Made by a program: the position numbers and the translations under genes | Shown: positions 7,409 through 16,668 of the stretch, in pieces | Layout of the letters: every line of letters starts with the position of its first letter | Numbering within the stretch: position 1 is the stretch's first letter | From: Pseudonocardiales bacterium | GTDB taxonomy: Bacteria; Actinomycetota; Actinomycetes; Mycobacteriales; Pseudonocardiaceae | DNA: 64,000 nt | Assembly (NCBI GenBank): GCA_023252195.1 | Contig: JAHEXI010000001.1 | Span: 248,001 to 312,000 of the forward strand | Direction: 5' to 3' | The notes under the pieces: generated by a model | Database searches by the model: none | What the model was told of the DNA's origin: nothing | Seen by the model: the letters and a program-made list of their open reading frames with translations, nothing else

Positions 7409-8685
7409 GCCAGGACCGCGTCGCGCAACGTAGCGTCCTGATCGGCCGGCAGTGACCGCACATCGAGCAGGCAGCGGCCGCGTTCGACGCGGCCGAGCAC
7501 GGGGGGGCTGCCGGCTCGCAACAGTGGGGCGTAGCGCTCCGGAAGGCTGATTGCAGCGCTGTCCAGAGCAATCCCCGGTGCGCCGCCGCCGCCGACCGTG
7601 GCCTGCGACGCCACCGCGGTCGCGTCCACCCCGCGCGCGGCCAATGCCGTGGCGATCGCCGTCGCTCGCCGGTGCAGCGCGGCGGGGTTGGCTGACAGCG
7701 CTTGCGCGGTGGGGGTCGCAGGTCCGCGCAGGGTGGCTTCCAGCGCGGCGAGGGTGAGTTTGTCCACCCGCAACGCCCGGGCCAGCGGGTGCCGTCGCAG
7801 CGTGGTCACCAACTGCTCCGACCCGAGCAGCAGCCCCGCCTGCGGGCCGCCGAGCAGCTTGTCGCCGCTCGCGGTGACCAGCTCGGCGCCGTGCGCCAGC
7901 GCGGTAGTGGCGTCGGGTTCCTCGGGCAGCGCGGGGTGCGCAGTGAGCAGTCCCGAGCCGATGTCGGCGACCACCGGTACTCCCAGTCCGGTCAGGTCTT
8001 TGATCGGAACCGAGGAAGTGAACCCGGTGATGCGGAAGTTCGAGGGGTGCACCTTGAGCACGAAACCGGTCTGCGGCCCGATCGCCGCGGTGTAGTCCTC
8101 GCGGGTGACCCGGTTGGTGGTGCCGACCTCGCGCAGCCGGGCACCGGTCGACTCCAGCAGCTCAGGGATGCGGAACCCATCACCGATCTCCACCATCTCA
8201 CCGCGGGCCAGCACGATCTCGCGACCGGCGGCCAGCGCGGTCGCGGCGAGCACCAGCGCAGCGGCACCGTTGTTCACCACGTGCACGGCGCCTGCTGCGG
8301 GCACCGCCGCGGCCAGCGCGGCCAGCGCACCGGCCCCGCGGCGGCCCCGCCCACCGGTGGCCAGGTCGAGCTCGACATCGGTGGTGCCCGCCGCAGTGGT
8401 CAGCGCCTCGACCGCGGCGGCGGACAGCGGTGCCCGGCCGAGATTGGTGTGCAGCAGCACCCCGGTGGCGTTGAGCACCGGACGCAGGGTCGTCGCGGTG
8501 TCCGGCAACGCGGCCAGCACGTCAGCGACGACACCAGCCGGCGCCACGACGCCGTCGCGTACCCGTTGCTGTGCCGCGGCCACCGCCTGCTTGACCTGGT
8601 GGCGTCCGAGCCGCTGGGTGGCCGCAGCCACCGCCGGATCGGCCAGCACCGCGTCGGTGCGCGGAACCTGCCGGCGGATATCCAT
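7396..8685 (-). CDS. selA: L-seryl-tRNA(Sec) selenium transferase SelA
   Basis: This PLP enzyme converts seryl-tRNA(Sec) to selenocysteinyl-tRNA(Sec) using selenophosphate. Seen in the sequence are the N-terminal NATGVLLHTNLGRAPL block, TTNRVTREDY, HPSNFRITGF, and the PLP lysine in SGDKLLGGPQAG. Starting at ATG 8685 (MDIRRQVPRTD) gives 429 aa, the usual size. An upstream in-frame ATG at 8751 adds 22 unlikely residues. The gene overlaps selB by 13 bases and follows tRNA-Sec on the same strand. SelD (selenophosphate synthetase) and a selenoprotein gene are not in the window. Confidence 0.95.
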   Translation of the reverse strand: MDIRRQVPRTDAVLADPAVAAATQRLGRHQVKQAVAAAQQRVRDGVVAPAGVVADVLAALPDTATTLRPVLNATGVLLHTNLGRAPLSAAAVEALTTAAGTTDVELDLATGGRGRRGAGALAALAAAVPAAGAVHVVNNGAAALVLAATALAAGREIVLARGEMVEIGDGFRIPELLESTGARLREVGTTNRVTREDYTAAIGPQTGFVLKVHPSNFRITGFTSSVPIKDLTGLGVPVVADIGSGLLTAHPALPEEPDATTALAHGAELVTASGDKLLGGPQAGLLLGSEQLVTTLRRHPLARALRVDKLTLAALEATLRGPATPTAQALSANPAALHRRATAIATALAARGVDATAVASQATVGGGGAPGIALDSAAISLPERYAPLLRAGSPPVLGRVERGRCLLDVRSLPADQDATLRDAVLACMS

Positions 8686-8729
8686 AGCTCGCACGCTAGC
8701 GCCCTCCGCTGCTGGGCCCGTACCGCAGC

Positions 8730-8754
8730 GCTGTGGTTCGGCGAACTCCACAGC
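8730..8754. repeat. Short hairpin sharing its arm with the 21854-21913 hairpin
   Basis: GCTGTGG (8730-8736) pairs with CCACAGC (8748-8754). The right side, CGAACTCCACAGC apart from one variant base, matches the left arm of the hairpin after the acyl-CoA dehydrogenase gene at 21854. It lies in the 5' region of selA and could be a terminator remnant of the decayed gene upstream or a leader structure. Confidence 0.4.
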
Positions 8755-8756
8755 AT

Positions 8757-8975
8757 CATCAACACCACCTGGTAGGGGTTCCAGGTGGACATGGTGAAGA
8801 AGATCTGCCTGTCGAACGAGCGTATTGCGGAATCTGATAGGGCCCGTACATCCCGGCCAGGTCGGCGCTGCGATCGACGCCGAAACCTTCCTGCGTATGG
8901 TCAGCGTTCGGCAGATGCATGAAATTACCGAGACCGTCGTCCACCGAGAACGCGATGTCTCCCTTGAACCAAGGT
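8757..8975 (-). pseudogene. Remnant of a DUF4185-type (glycosyl hydrolase-like) gene, C-terminal part
   Basis: The minus strand reads FKGDIAFSVDDGLGNFMHLP, then GVDRSADLAGMYGPYQIP, and after a frameshift near 8810 continues in another frame as IFFTMSTWNPYQVVLM. The ending TMSTWNPYQVVLM with a preceding YGPY motif is characteristic of the C-terminus of DUF4185 proteins (from knowledge of the family). The N-terminal bulk is absent and a stop lies just upstream. The fragment sits between tRNA-Sec and selA, so the sel cluster has been interrupted or built around it. Confidence 0.6.
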
Positions 8976-9235
8976 CAGTAGGGACGTTTCGACCACCGCG
9001 TCACTATGCCGCCGACGGATCCTCTATCCGCTGGCCAGTCTGCGTTATACAGGCAGATCCAGGCACCCGGTAGCGATGGATGAGGCAGCCGGGTCCGGCG
9101 ACGTTGTCGTGGGCACCGGTAATACGTGGTCCGCGAACCCACGGTCCAAAGTCATTACGGGAATTGTCTCGGAACCAATGCCATAGTTCTGTGCCGTGAC
9201 GATGGCAGAGTCCCTTTCAGTCTTCAGCGCGGCGA

Positions 9236-9331
9236 TGGCGGAGGCGAACGGGAATCGAACCCGCCTGGTCGAGTTGCTCGACCACGTCGGTGTTGAAGAC
9301 CGCGGGGGCCACCAGGCACCCATACGCCTCC
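9236..9331 (-). tRNA. selC: tRNA-Sec (anticodon TCA)
   Basis: On the minus strand the gene starts GGAGGCG and ends CGCCTCC-G-CCA, with the CCA encoded (9236-9238) and discriminator G. The anticodon loop is CTTCAAC, giving anticodon TCA after T33. A long extra arm with an 8-bp stem (TGGTCGAG / CTCGACCA) and the T arm with loop TTCGATT are visible. A total of 96 nt with the long arm is the tRNA-Sec signature. It is upstream of selA and selB in the same direction. Confidence 0.93.
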
Positions 9332-9391
9332 GTCGGAGATCTTAGGTCCTGGGCCGACCGCACCGATGGCTGCCCCCACTCGCCGCGAATG

Positions 9392-9434
9392 CACAACGGC
9401 CCGGCCGCTCATCGTGAGCGGCCGGGCCGTTGTG
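9392..9434. terminator. GC-rich hairpin terminator
   Basis: A perfect 20-bp stem (9392-9411 with 9415-9434) has a three-base TCG loop. It lies 36 bases past the stop of the MetE-like gene and before tRNA-Sec, both on the minus strand, so it would separate the two transcripts. Confidence 0.8.
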
Positions 9435-9469
9435 GTAGATCGTCGAGCTAACCTAGTGCGGCGGCGAAC

Positions 9470-10642
9470 TCAGCTGACGCCGAGCTTCTCCGCGGCCATC
9501 TTGGCTCCCTCGACCCGGTTCGTGATCTTCTGGAAGGCTACGTCGCGAGCGTAGTCAGGCGAGCCGTGGTTTGGCTTCTCATCAATGCTGAACGGCGAGA
9601 AGCCGCAGTCATCGGTGGCTCCTATCCTTTCCTTCGGGATGAAGTTCGACGCCCTCACCAGAGCATCGCGAACCTCTTCTGCGCTCTCGATGCGGGGGTT
9701 CAACGGGTTGATCACGCCGATGTAGGCCATTTGCGTCACACCGTTCGCGTCATCGCGCAGGTGCTTCCCGATGGACTCGTAGACCGGGTCCTTCTCGCGT
9801 TCACTCGCCAGTTGGATGAGGAAATAACCGGCATTCATCTGGAACATGCTCGGGAGCAGGTTGTTGTAGGGTACGTCGGCGCTGTGTACAGAGTCGCGGT
9901 CCCCGCCTGGACAGGTGTGAATGCCGATCTTCGCCCGCTCCTCCGCTGAGAAGCGTGCGAATAAACGGTTGTTGAGCTCGATGAAGTGCGGCAGCAGACT
10001 AGCGCCTGTCCACGGGTTGCGTGGGTCTTCTCGGGTAGCTAGCCGGCCCTCGGTGAAGTCGACAGAAACCCGGGCGGCCCCGGCCGCGAAAACGCCGCGG
10101 ATGTCTTTTTCGGCTTCGTTGATGAGGTCTTCCTCGAATTGCTCCCGGGAGTAGCCGGGCACCTCGTCTTTGAGCGGGTACAGCAGGGCCAGCATGGAAG
10201 GTGCGATCACGGCCTGCTTCATGGGCGTGTGCGCGTAGCCGATAGCCTTCTTCAGCGTGTCGGCCGCGTACGTCTTGTACCGCAGGGGGCCGCCGGTGAG
10301 GCGTGGAAGCTGCCGCCCGTGGCCATCGGCGAAGATCGCGAAGAACTGGCCGCCCGGGCCCAGGTTATCGGCGAGGCCGGTGCCGGCCAAGGTGTCGGTA
10401 ATAGGGTAAGTGGCAAAGCTGGACCAACGTTGCTCACCATCGGAGATGATCGGTGAGCCGGTGGTTTCAAAGCGTTCGATCGAATCGCGGACTGCGGCGT
10501 CCTGCTCAACCTCCAGTGCGTCTTTGTCGATCTTTCCCTCGTCATAAGCTGCGTAGGCGGCCTGCAGCTTGGAAGGACGGGGCAAGGATCCGACGTTCTC
10601 TGTGGGAATTCCAGTAGCCGTTCTCGGATCATATTCAGTCAT
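9470..10642 (-). CDS. MetE C-terminal-domain-like methyltransferase (cobalamin-independent methionine synthase fold)
   Basis: The 390-aa protein belongs to the UROD/MetE-like superfamily, standalone C-terminal type. It has the N-terminal NVGSLPRP, the zinc-ligand region GIHTCPGGD (His and Cys), and the late GATDDCGFSPFS with the final Cys ligand. Such standalone proteins transfer methyl groups to or from thiols, but their acceptors vary and many are not methionine synthases. AGAGGAAATC precedes the ATG. A TTGACC/TATGAT promoter and a TetR-like inverted repeat lie upstream, so expression is probably ligand-controlled. No partner enzyme is adjacent. Confidence 0.8.
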   Translation of the reverse strand: MTEYDPRTATGIPTENVGSLPRPSKLQAAYAAYDEGKIDKDALEVEQDAAVRDSIERFETTGSPIISDGEQRWSSFATYPITDTLAGTGLADNLGPGGQFFAIFADGHGRQLPRLTGGPLRYKTYAADTLKKAIGYAHTPMKQAVIAPSMLALLYPLKDEVPGYSREQFEEDLINEAEKDIRGVFAAGAARVSVDFTEGRLATREDPRNPWTGASLLPHFIELNNRLFARFSAEERAKIGIHTCPGGDRDSVHSADVPYNNLLPSMFQMNAGYFLIQLASEREKDPVYESIGKHLRDDANGVTQMAYIGVINPLNPRIESAEEVRDALVRASNFIPKERIGATDDCGFSPFSIDEKPNHGSPDYARDVAFQKITNRVEGAKMAAEKLGVS

Positions 10643-10796
10643 GATTTCCTCTCTGTCGAGTGACTAGGCGGATCTAGTGATTGAGTAGGCAGACCGGCGA
10701 TTGCGCTGGTCGCTACGGTCTCCTTCCTGTCGCAAAATGTCGGCCCGACACTTCATCATGGTGGCGCCGACCACGTAGCGGCCGAAAGACGGGCAC

Positions 10797-10853
10797 AGAC
10801 AGGTCTGTCTAGCTGTGACTTGGATCATAGTCAGGTAATAATGCGTCGGTCAA
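10797..10853 (-). promoter_or_regulatory. Promoter plus palindromic operator for the MetE-like gene
   Basis: On the minus strand TTGACC (10848-10853) and TATGAT (10824-10829) are spaced by 18 bases. Just past the expected start site lies a palindrome AGACAG-GT-CTGTCT (10797-10810), with an outer CACAG/CTGTG pairing. The arrangement suggests repression by a TetR-type protein that blocks transcription at +7 to +20. The regulator is not encoded next door. Confidence 0.6.
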
Positions 10854-10905
10854 CGACCACCCATTTGCCCTACAGAAATTAGGCCAGGTGGGTGTTTTTC
10901 ATTGC

Positions 10906-11517
10906 TCAGAGTCGCGATTGACGCCGCCGAACGTGGGCGCGCAGCCACATTGCCAGGCCCACTGCAGCCAATACGCCGAGCACCACGTTGCTGGCCACGC
11001 CCAACCGGTCCTGCACCACGACCAAGCTGGCGCCGGCGAGGTATCCGAGGATGGCCACCGTGGTTGCCCAAATCACCCCGCCGAGGAGGTTGTAGGGCAG
11101 AAACCTCCACCAGCTTAAGCCACTCATCCCGGCCAGGCCTGGCACAAGCGCCCGCAGCAGCGCGGTCATGCGACCGATCAGCACGACGATCGGACCGCGT
11201 CGGCGCAGCAGGTCATTGGTCGCGCGTACAACATCAGGCTTGACCAACCGGTCCGGCAGGCGCTTGAGGAGCCGCTCGCCGTAGCGGCGACCGATGCCGA
11301 ATCCGACCGCATCGCCGATGACCGCACCAGCCACGCTGATCGGAATCACAGACCACAAGGACAGGGTCCCCACCTGCGCGGCGGCCCCAGCCACCAAGAT
11401 CGCGATCTCGCCAGGGAAGATCACACCGAGCATGGTGGAAGCCTCTAGCGCCGGACACAGGAAAGCCAGCATGAGCATCGGAGTCGGCGGAAGTGCCCGC
11501 AGGGCGTCGAGCACCAT
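10906..11517 (-). CDS. DedA-family membrane protein
   Basis: About 203 aa from ATG 11517; longer in-frame starts add a non-conserved tail. It shows the SNARE-associated/DedA pattern: [14 protein letters not shown] near the N-terminus, [17 protein letters not shown], then [29 protein letters not shown]. Several hydrophobic helices follow, and the C-terminus is arginine-rich. DedA proteins are inner-membrane proteins implicated in lipid (undecaprenyl phosphate or phosphatidylethanolamine) translocation and pH/antimicrobial tolerance. It stands alone, transcribed away from the MFS gene at 11673, with 155 bases between the starts. Confidence 0.85.
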   Translation of the reverse strand: MVLDALRALPPTPMLMLAFLCPALEASTMLGVIFPGEIAILVAGAAAQVGTLSLWSVIPISVAGAVIGDAVGFGIGRRYGERLLKRLPDRLVKPDVVRATNDLLRRRGPIVVLIGRMTALLRALVPGLAGMSGLSWWRFLPYNLLGGVIWATTVAILGYLAGASLVVVQDRLGVASNVVLGVLAAVGLAMWLRAHVRRRQSRL

Positions 11518-11672
11518 GCCCCGATCCTGACCCATCGACCATACGACTGCCAACAGCGTGCGTTGCGGCCTGCCATCGCCTCCAGCCACGCGCCGACCTG
11601 GCTTGCCGCACCCTAAGGCCGCGACCAACATCTACCGTAACGGGGTCCGCCCCGGCTGTTGAGGAGAGTCTC

Positions 11673-12929
11673 ATGTTCGCCACGTTGACCGAGCAGGCTC
11701 GGGGGTTGACTGCGGATCAGCGCAACGCGTTTGTGGCAGCGTTCCTGGGCTGGACGATGGACGCTTTCGACTATTTCATTGTAGTGTTGGTCTATAGCGA
11801 GATCGCCGCGGATTTCGGTGTGTCGTTGACGAAAATGGCGTTCGTGACCACGGTGACATTGACGATGCGCCCGGTAGGCGCGTTGATATTCGGCCGATGG
11901 GCGGACTCGGTCGGGCGGCGATTGCCGTTGATGGTCGACGTGGGCTTCTACTCACTGGTGGGTTTCCTGTGTGCGTTCGCGCCGAATTTCACGGTGCTGC
12001 TGATATTGCGGCTGCTGTATGGGATCGGGATGGGTGGGGAGTGGGGGTTGGGCGCTGCTTTAGCGATGGAGAAGATCCCAGCGGAGAAACGCGGTTTGTT
12101 CTCGGGTCTGTTGCAGGAAGGCTACTCGGTCGGGTACCTGCTGGCCGCGGTGGCGTTCCTGGTGATCAATCCGGTGTTCGGTTGGCGCGGGCTGTTCGCG
12201 TTCAGCCTGCTACCGGCGTTGGTTGCACTGTATGTGCGGTTCAAGGTCGGCGAAAGTGAGGTGTGGCGGCAAACCCGGGACCGGGCCCGGCTGACTCGGA
12301 CTACTCCGGGGCAAGTGTTTCGCAATCCGGCGGTGTTGCGCCGCTTCGGCTATCTGGTCGCGTTGATGACCGCGTTCAACTGGATGTCGCACGGCACCCA
12401 GGACATCTACCCGACATTTCTGCGGCAAGGGTTGCACCTGAGCGTCAACACCGCGATCGGAATCGCCTTGATCTATAACGTCGGAGCGATCATCGGTGGC
12501 GCTGTACTCGGCGGGTACTCCGAGCGGTTGGGCCGGCGCCGCACGATCATGCTCGCCGCTACCCTCGGGCTGCCGGTGGCGCCGCTGTTTGCGTTGTCCG
12601 CCACGGTCGGTTGGCTGGCCCTCGGGTCATTTCTGATGCAGGTGTGCGTGCAAGGCGCGTGGGGAGTGATCCCGGCGCACCTGACAGAGCTGAGTCCGGA
12701 TGCGATCCGTGGCTTCTATCCCGGCGTGACCTACCAGTTGGGCAATCTGTTCGCGGCATTCAACCTACCGATACAGCAGCGGATCGCGGCCAGCCACGGC
12801 TATCCCTTCGCGCTGATCGTGACGATCGTGCCGGTACTGATCGCCGTCATCGTGCTGACCGCGATCGGCGGCGAAGCTAAAGGCATCCGCTTCGGCACAC
12901 AGCCAATAAACCAACCGCCCGATCTATAG
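11673..12929 (+). CDS. MFS permease of the carboxylate/sialate:H+ symporter (SHS-like) type
   Basis: ATG 11673 follows a strong GAGGAG site and gives 418 aa with about 12 helices. MFS signatures are [10 protein letters not shown] after helix 2 and [18 protein letters not shown] in helix 4, plus [11 protein letters not shown] in the second half. The N-terminal [13 protein letters not shown] is typical of the lactate/aromatic acid/sialate transporter group, which imports monocarboxylates with protons. Its stop overlaps the convergent hyuB stop by 6 bases. Import of a hydantoinase or oxoprolinase substrate is a reasonable guess from context, not shown. Confidence 0.85.
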   Translation: MFATLTEQARGLTADQRNAFVAAFLGWTMDAFDYFIVVLVYSEIAADFGVSLTKMAFVTTVTLTMRPVGALIFGRWADSVGRRLPLMVDVGFYSLVGFLCAFAPNFTVLLILRLLYGIGMGGEWGLGAALAMEKIPAEKRGLFSGLLQEGYSVGYLLAAVAFLVINPVFGWRGLFAFSLLPALVALYVRFKVGESEVWRQTRDRARLTRTTPGQVFRNPAVLRRFGYLVALMTAFNWMSHGTQDIYPTFLRQGLHLSVNTAIGIALIYNVGAIIGGAVLGGYSERLGRRRTIMLAATLGLPVAPLFALSATVGWLALGSFLMQVCVQGAWGVIPAHLTELSPDAIRGFYPGVTYQLGNLFAAFNLPIQQRIAASHGYPFALIVTIVPVLIAVIVLTAIGGEAKGIRFGTQPINQPPDL

Positions 12930-14513
12930 CGCAGCGCCCCAACCGCCACCACCGGGGGTTTCGATGCGAACCCGGTCACCTCGATGGAGCTGCCAGGTGC
13001 CCTTGCTGGGTAGCGCCACCTCGGTCCCGTCGGCCCGGCGCAGGATGTTGCGGCCCACGGCCCCAGCGCCACCACCGCCGAGCCCCCACGGCGGGTGCTC
13101 GCGGCGTTCGGATTGAACGGTCAGCGTGCAGTCGGTCAGTACCTCGACCTCCCGGATCAGACCGTCGCCACCGGGATGCCGGCCGGTACCGCCGGAGGAC
13201 GATCGTAGCTCGTAGCGCCACACCCGCAACGGGTAGTCCAGCTCCATCGCCTCGGCGGGGGTGTTGCGGGTGTTGGTCATCCCGGTGTGCACCCCGGACA
13301 TGCCGGGACGGTCGGGGGTGCCGCCCTCGCCGCCGCCCAGCGTCTCGTAGTAGCTGAACGGCCCAAAGTTGTTACAGTCACCACCGGCGCCGATGAGCAG
13401 GTTGTTCATCGTGCCCTGGCTCGCCGCCGGTACCCGCTCGGGAATCGCCTGGGCGAACGCGCCGAGCAGGACATCGACGATCCGCTGGCTGGTCTCGACG
13501 TTGCCGGCGGCCACCGGTGCGGGAAACGTCGCATGCACCACGGAGCCTTCCGGTGCTCGAACGTGCAGGGACCGGTAACAGCCGGCGTTGGGCGGCGCGT
13601 CCGGGTCGGTCAGCATCCGGAATACGAACATCGCTGACGATAGGGTCACCGCGAACACCGCGTTGAGATTCACCGGAACCTGCGGGTCGGTGCCGTCGAA
13701 GTCGATCGTCACCTCGTCGCCGGCGACGATCACCGCGGCGCGGATCGTGACCCCGGCGCCGATCTCCAGGACATCGCAGTTGCGATAGCACCCGTCCGGG
13801 ATGTCGGCCACGGCTGCCCGCACGCGCCGGTCGGAGTAGTCGCACACGGCTGCCATGGCCTCGCGCAGCCGAGCCGCCCCCATCCGGCCGGCGATCTCCC
13901 GCAGCCGCCGGGCTCCGACGTGGTTGGCCGCGAACTGCGCCCGCAGGTCACCCCGGCGCTCGCCGGGCGTGCGAGAGTTCGCGGCGATCAGCCGCACCAC
14001 GTCGTCGCGTTCCCCGTCGGCATCGGCGATCAGAATGGGCGGGATGCGCAACCCTTCCATCGCGATGTCGGTGGCGGTCGCCGGCATGGACCCCGGCGCC
14101 GCTCCACCGACGTCGGCGTGGTGCGCGCGATTGGCCACATAACCGAGTAACCCCGTGCCGTCTTCGGAGCCTTCCTCGGGGCCGACAGCGGCGACGATCG
14201 TGAGATCCGGCAGGTGGGTACCGCCCAGGTACGGGTCGTTGACGCAGACCTGTTGACCGGGCCGCAGCTCGCCGTAGGTGTCCAGGACCGCGCGGACGCT
14301 GGCCGGCATGGCGCCCAGGTGCACCGGGATGTGCTCGGCTTGGGCGACCATCTCCCCGTCCGGGTCGAACACCGCCGCCGAGCAGTCCGCTCGTTCCTTG
14401 ATGTTCGGCGAGTACGCCGCGCGCCGCAGCGCGACGCCCATCTCCTCGGCCACCCCGGCCAGCGCGTGCCGGAACACCTCCAGCTCAACCCCGGACAGTT
14501 CAGCCATGTGCAC
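12924..14513 (-). CDS. Hydantoinase B / oxoprolinase beta-type subunit
   Basis: The 529-aa HyuB family protein contains [69 protein letters not shown] and the Gly-rich [12 protein letters not shown] stretch, all hallmarks of the family. HyuA and HyuB form ATP-dependent complexes that open cyclic amides such as N-methylhydantoin or 5-oxoproline. ATG 14507 (MAELSG) is an alternative start. It follows hyuA on the same strand after 163 bases that contain a strong hairpin, so its level may be lower than or separate from hyuA. Confidence 0.9.
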   Translation of the reverse strand: MHMAELSGVELEVFRHALAGVAEEMGVALRRAAYSPNIKERADCSAAVFDPDGEMVAQAEHIPVHLGAMPASVRAVLDTYGELRPGQQVCVNDPYLGGTHLPDLTIVAAVGPEEGSEDGTGLLGYVANRAHHADVGGAAPGSMPATATDIAMEGLRIPPILIADADGERDDVVRLIAANSRTPGERRGDLRAQFAANHVGARRLREIAGRMGAARLREAMAAVCDYSDRRVRAAVADIPDGCYRNCDVLEIGAGVTIRAAVIVAGDEVTIDFDGTDPQVPVNLNAVFAVTLSSAMFVFRMLTDPDAPPNAGCYRSLHVRAPEGSVVHATFPAPVAAGNVETSQRIVDVLLGAFAQAIPERVPAASQGTMNNLLIGAGGDCNNFGPFSYYETLGGGEGGTPDRPGMSGVHTGMTNTRNTPAEAMELDYPLRVWRYELRSSSGGTGRHPGGDGLIREVEVLTDCTLTVQSERREHPPWGLGGGGAGAVGRNILRRADGTEVALPSKGTWQLHRGDRVRIETPGGGGWGAAL

Positions 14514-14616
14514 CGGTTACCGCGATCGTCGTCATGCGCAACCAGAGTGCCATGTCCGCATAATGGCTGCTGCGCAAGCCGGCGAGTTCGACGCCTAATC
14601 TGGCTTCAACGCTGCT

Positions 14617-14679
14617 TGATCACCGCTTGTGTGCCAAGAACGACATTTTCTGTCGCCTACGGCACACAAACGGTGATCA
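14617..14679. terminator. Hairpin between hyuA and hyuB
   Basis: Nineteen-base arms (14617-14635 and 14661-14679) pair with one mismatch, and the loop contains a second small hairpin (CGACA / TGTCG) around TTTTC. The right arm reaches into the stop codon of hyuA. It could end part of the transcription between the two subunit genes. Confidence 0.6.
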
Positions 14680-16668
14680 GCCGACGGGCACCCGTACCAC
14701 CAGGTTCCCGGCGTCGTCGACCACAGCGACCTCGCCACTAGCCAACAACGTGGTGGTGTCCGGCTGCTCGATCAAGGTTGGTCCGCTGACCTCGTCACCC
14801 ACCACCAAACCTGCTCGGGAGACCACCCGCGCCGTTACGGTCTGGCCGCCAATGCCGATCTCGCGAGAGCGCTCCGGCGTCGGTTCGCCCAGATCCCAGT
14901 CGCTCGGTGGCTGCGACAGAATCGGTTCACCGCGCGCCACCACCCGCAGCGTGACGACCACCACCTGCTCGTCACGCATCGCGTACCCGTAGGCCTCCCG
15001 GTGCGCGTCATGCAGCAACTGCGCCACATCCGCACCGTCGGACACCGTGATCCGCAGCTCGTGGGACTGGCCGGCGTAGCGCGCATCGGCGATCCGGGTC
15101 ACGGTGATGTCACCCGCCACGCCCTGGCGTTCCAACTCCTCGCGGGCCTGCGCTTCCAGTCCGAGCCAGGCGTCGGTGAGGTCGTTGTCGGCCGCCGCTA
15201 TCGCCGTCCGGGACGCCTCATAACGGGCCGGCGCGAGCAGCAGACCCAGTGCACTGAGCACGCCCGGTGCGGGCGGCACCACCACTGCGCGGCAGCCGAG
15301 CTCGCGGGCCAGCGCGGTGGCGTGCAGCGGACCGGCTCCACCGTAGGCGACCAGCGCAAACCCCGCCGGATCGACGCCGCGCTCGGTGCTGACCTTGCGC
15401 AGCGCCCGAGCCATCGTGGCCCGCACCACCGCCAGAATCCCGGTCGCTCCCCGGGCTTGCTCCGGCAGCGTCTCGACGGCGCGCTCGGCAGCGTCGAGGT
15501 CCAGGCGCAAGCCTCCGCCGAGTTCGCGGTCCGGGTCGAGGTGGCCGAGGACGCAGTGCGCGTCGGTCACCGTCGGCTCGGTACCACCTAGCCCGTAGCA
15601 GGCCGGACCGGGATTGGCGCCCGCCGAGCGCGGACCGACCCGCAGCGCACCGCCGGTGTCGACCCAGGCGATTGATCCGCCGCCCGCGCCCACGGTGTGG
15701 ATGCCGACTGCCGGGGTGCGAAACGGCAACCCGGCGATCTCGGCGGACGTCGACACCTCGGGCTGGCCGTTCCTGATCAGGCACACGTCGGTGGATGTGC
15801 CGCCCATGTCAAAGGCGATCGCGTCGCCGAAGCCGGCGCAGCGCGCCACCGCACCCGCTGCGACGACGCCCGCGGCGGGCCCGGACAGCAATGTGTGCAC
15901 CGGGGCAGCTGCTGCGAAATCGAGACCGGCGGTGCCACCGCCCGAGGTCATCACGGTGATCGTCGGGCCGGGCAGCCGGGCCGTCAGGTTGGACAGGTAA
16001 CGGCGCATCACGGGCTCGACCGCGGCGTTGAGCACGCACGTCGAGGCACGCTCGAACTCGCGGAACTCCGGCAGCAGCGCGCTGGATCGAGTAATCGGCA
16101 CCTTCAGCCGGCTCAGCGCGTCGCACAGCCGCCGCTCATGCTCGTCGCAGGCGTAGGAAAAAAGCAGGCTCACCGCCACCGATTCCGGCTTCAGGCGCTG
16201 CACCGCGCGCACCACCCGACTGATCTCCCCGTCGGTCAGCGCGATGATCGCCTCGCCATCTGGGCTGGTCCGCTCCACGACGGTCACCACCTGGTGGTGC
16301 GGCACGAGCGGCTCGGGGCGGGTGACGGACAGGTCGTAGAGCGCGGGCCGGTCCTGCCGGGCGATCTGCAGCACATCGGCGAACCCGTCGGTGGTCACCA
16401 GTACCGTCCGGGCGAGCGTGCGTTCCAACACCGCATTGGTCGCCGTCGTGGTGCCGTGCGGCAGCAGCCGCAACGCCGCGCCCGGCCACGCTTGCTCGAT
16501 TCCGCGGTGCACTCCCACCGCCTGGTTGTCAGGGGTGGTCGGCACCTTTACCGCCCGGGGCCGGTGACCGTCGGCATAGACCACGACATCGGTGAACGTG
16601 CCTCCGACATCCACCCCCGCGCACCCCCCAGCGGGTTCAGCCATCAGTTGTTCGCTGCGCGTAGGCAT
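14677..16668 (-). CDS. Hydantoinase A / oxoprolinase alpha-type subunit
   Basis: The 663-aa HyuA family protein carries the ASKHA-type phosphate motif GVDVGGTFTDVVVY near the N-terminus, HGTTTATNAVLERT, the second nucleotide motif FDMGGTSTDVCLI, and GAGGGSIAWVD. These bind ATP for phosphorylation of the cyclic amide. Its start (ATG 16668 or ATG 16644) overlaps the 3' end of the GntR regulator, indicating coupled expression. Together with HyuB and the convergent permease this looks like a small uptake-and-hydrolysis unit for a cyclic amide or related compound. Confidence 0.9.
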   Translation of the reverse strand: MPTRSEQLMAEPAGGCAGVDVGGTFTDVVVYADGHRPRAVKVPTTPDNQAVGVHRGIEQAWPGAALRLLPHGTTTATNAVLERTLARTVLVTTDGFADVLQIARQDRPALYDLSVTRPEPLVPHHQVVTVVERTSPDGEAIIALTDGEISRVVRAVQRLKPESVAVSLLFSYACDEHERRLCDALSRLKVPITRSSALLPEFREFERASTCVLNAAVEPVMRRYLSNLTARLPGPTITVMTSGGGTAGLDFAAAAPVHTLLSGPAAGVVAAGAVARCAGFGDAIAFDMGGTSTDVCLIRNGQPEVSTSAEIAGLPFRTPAVGIHTVGAGGGSIAWVDTGGALRVGPRSAGANPGPACYGLGGTEPTVTDAHCVLGHLDPDRELGGGLRLDLDAAERAVETLPEQARGATGILAVVRATMARALRKVSTERGVDPAGFALVAYGGAGPLHATALARELGCRAVVVPPAPGVLSALGLLLAPARYEASRTAIAAADNDLTDAWLGLEAQAREELERQGVAGDITVTRIADARYAGQSHELRITVSDGADVAQLLHDAHREAYGYAMRDEQVVVVTLRVVARGEPILSQPPSDWDLGEPTPERSREIGIGGQTVTARVVSRAGLVVGDEVSGPTLIEQPDTTTLLASGEVAVVDDAGNLVVRVPVG

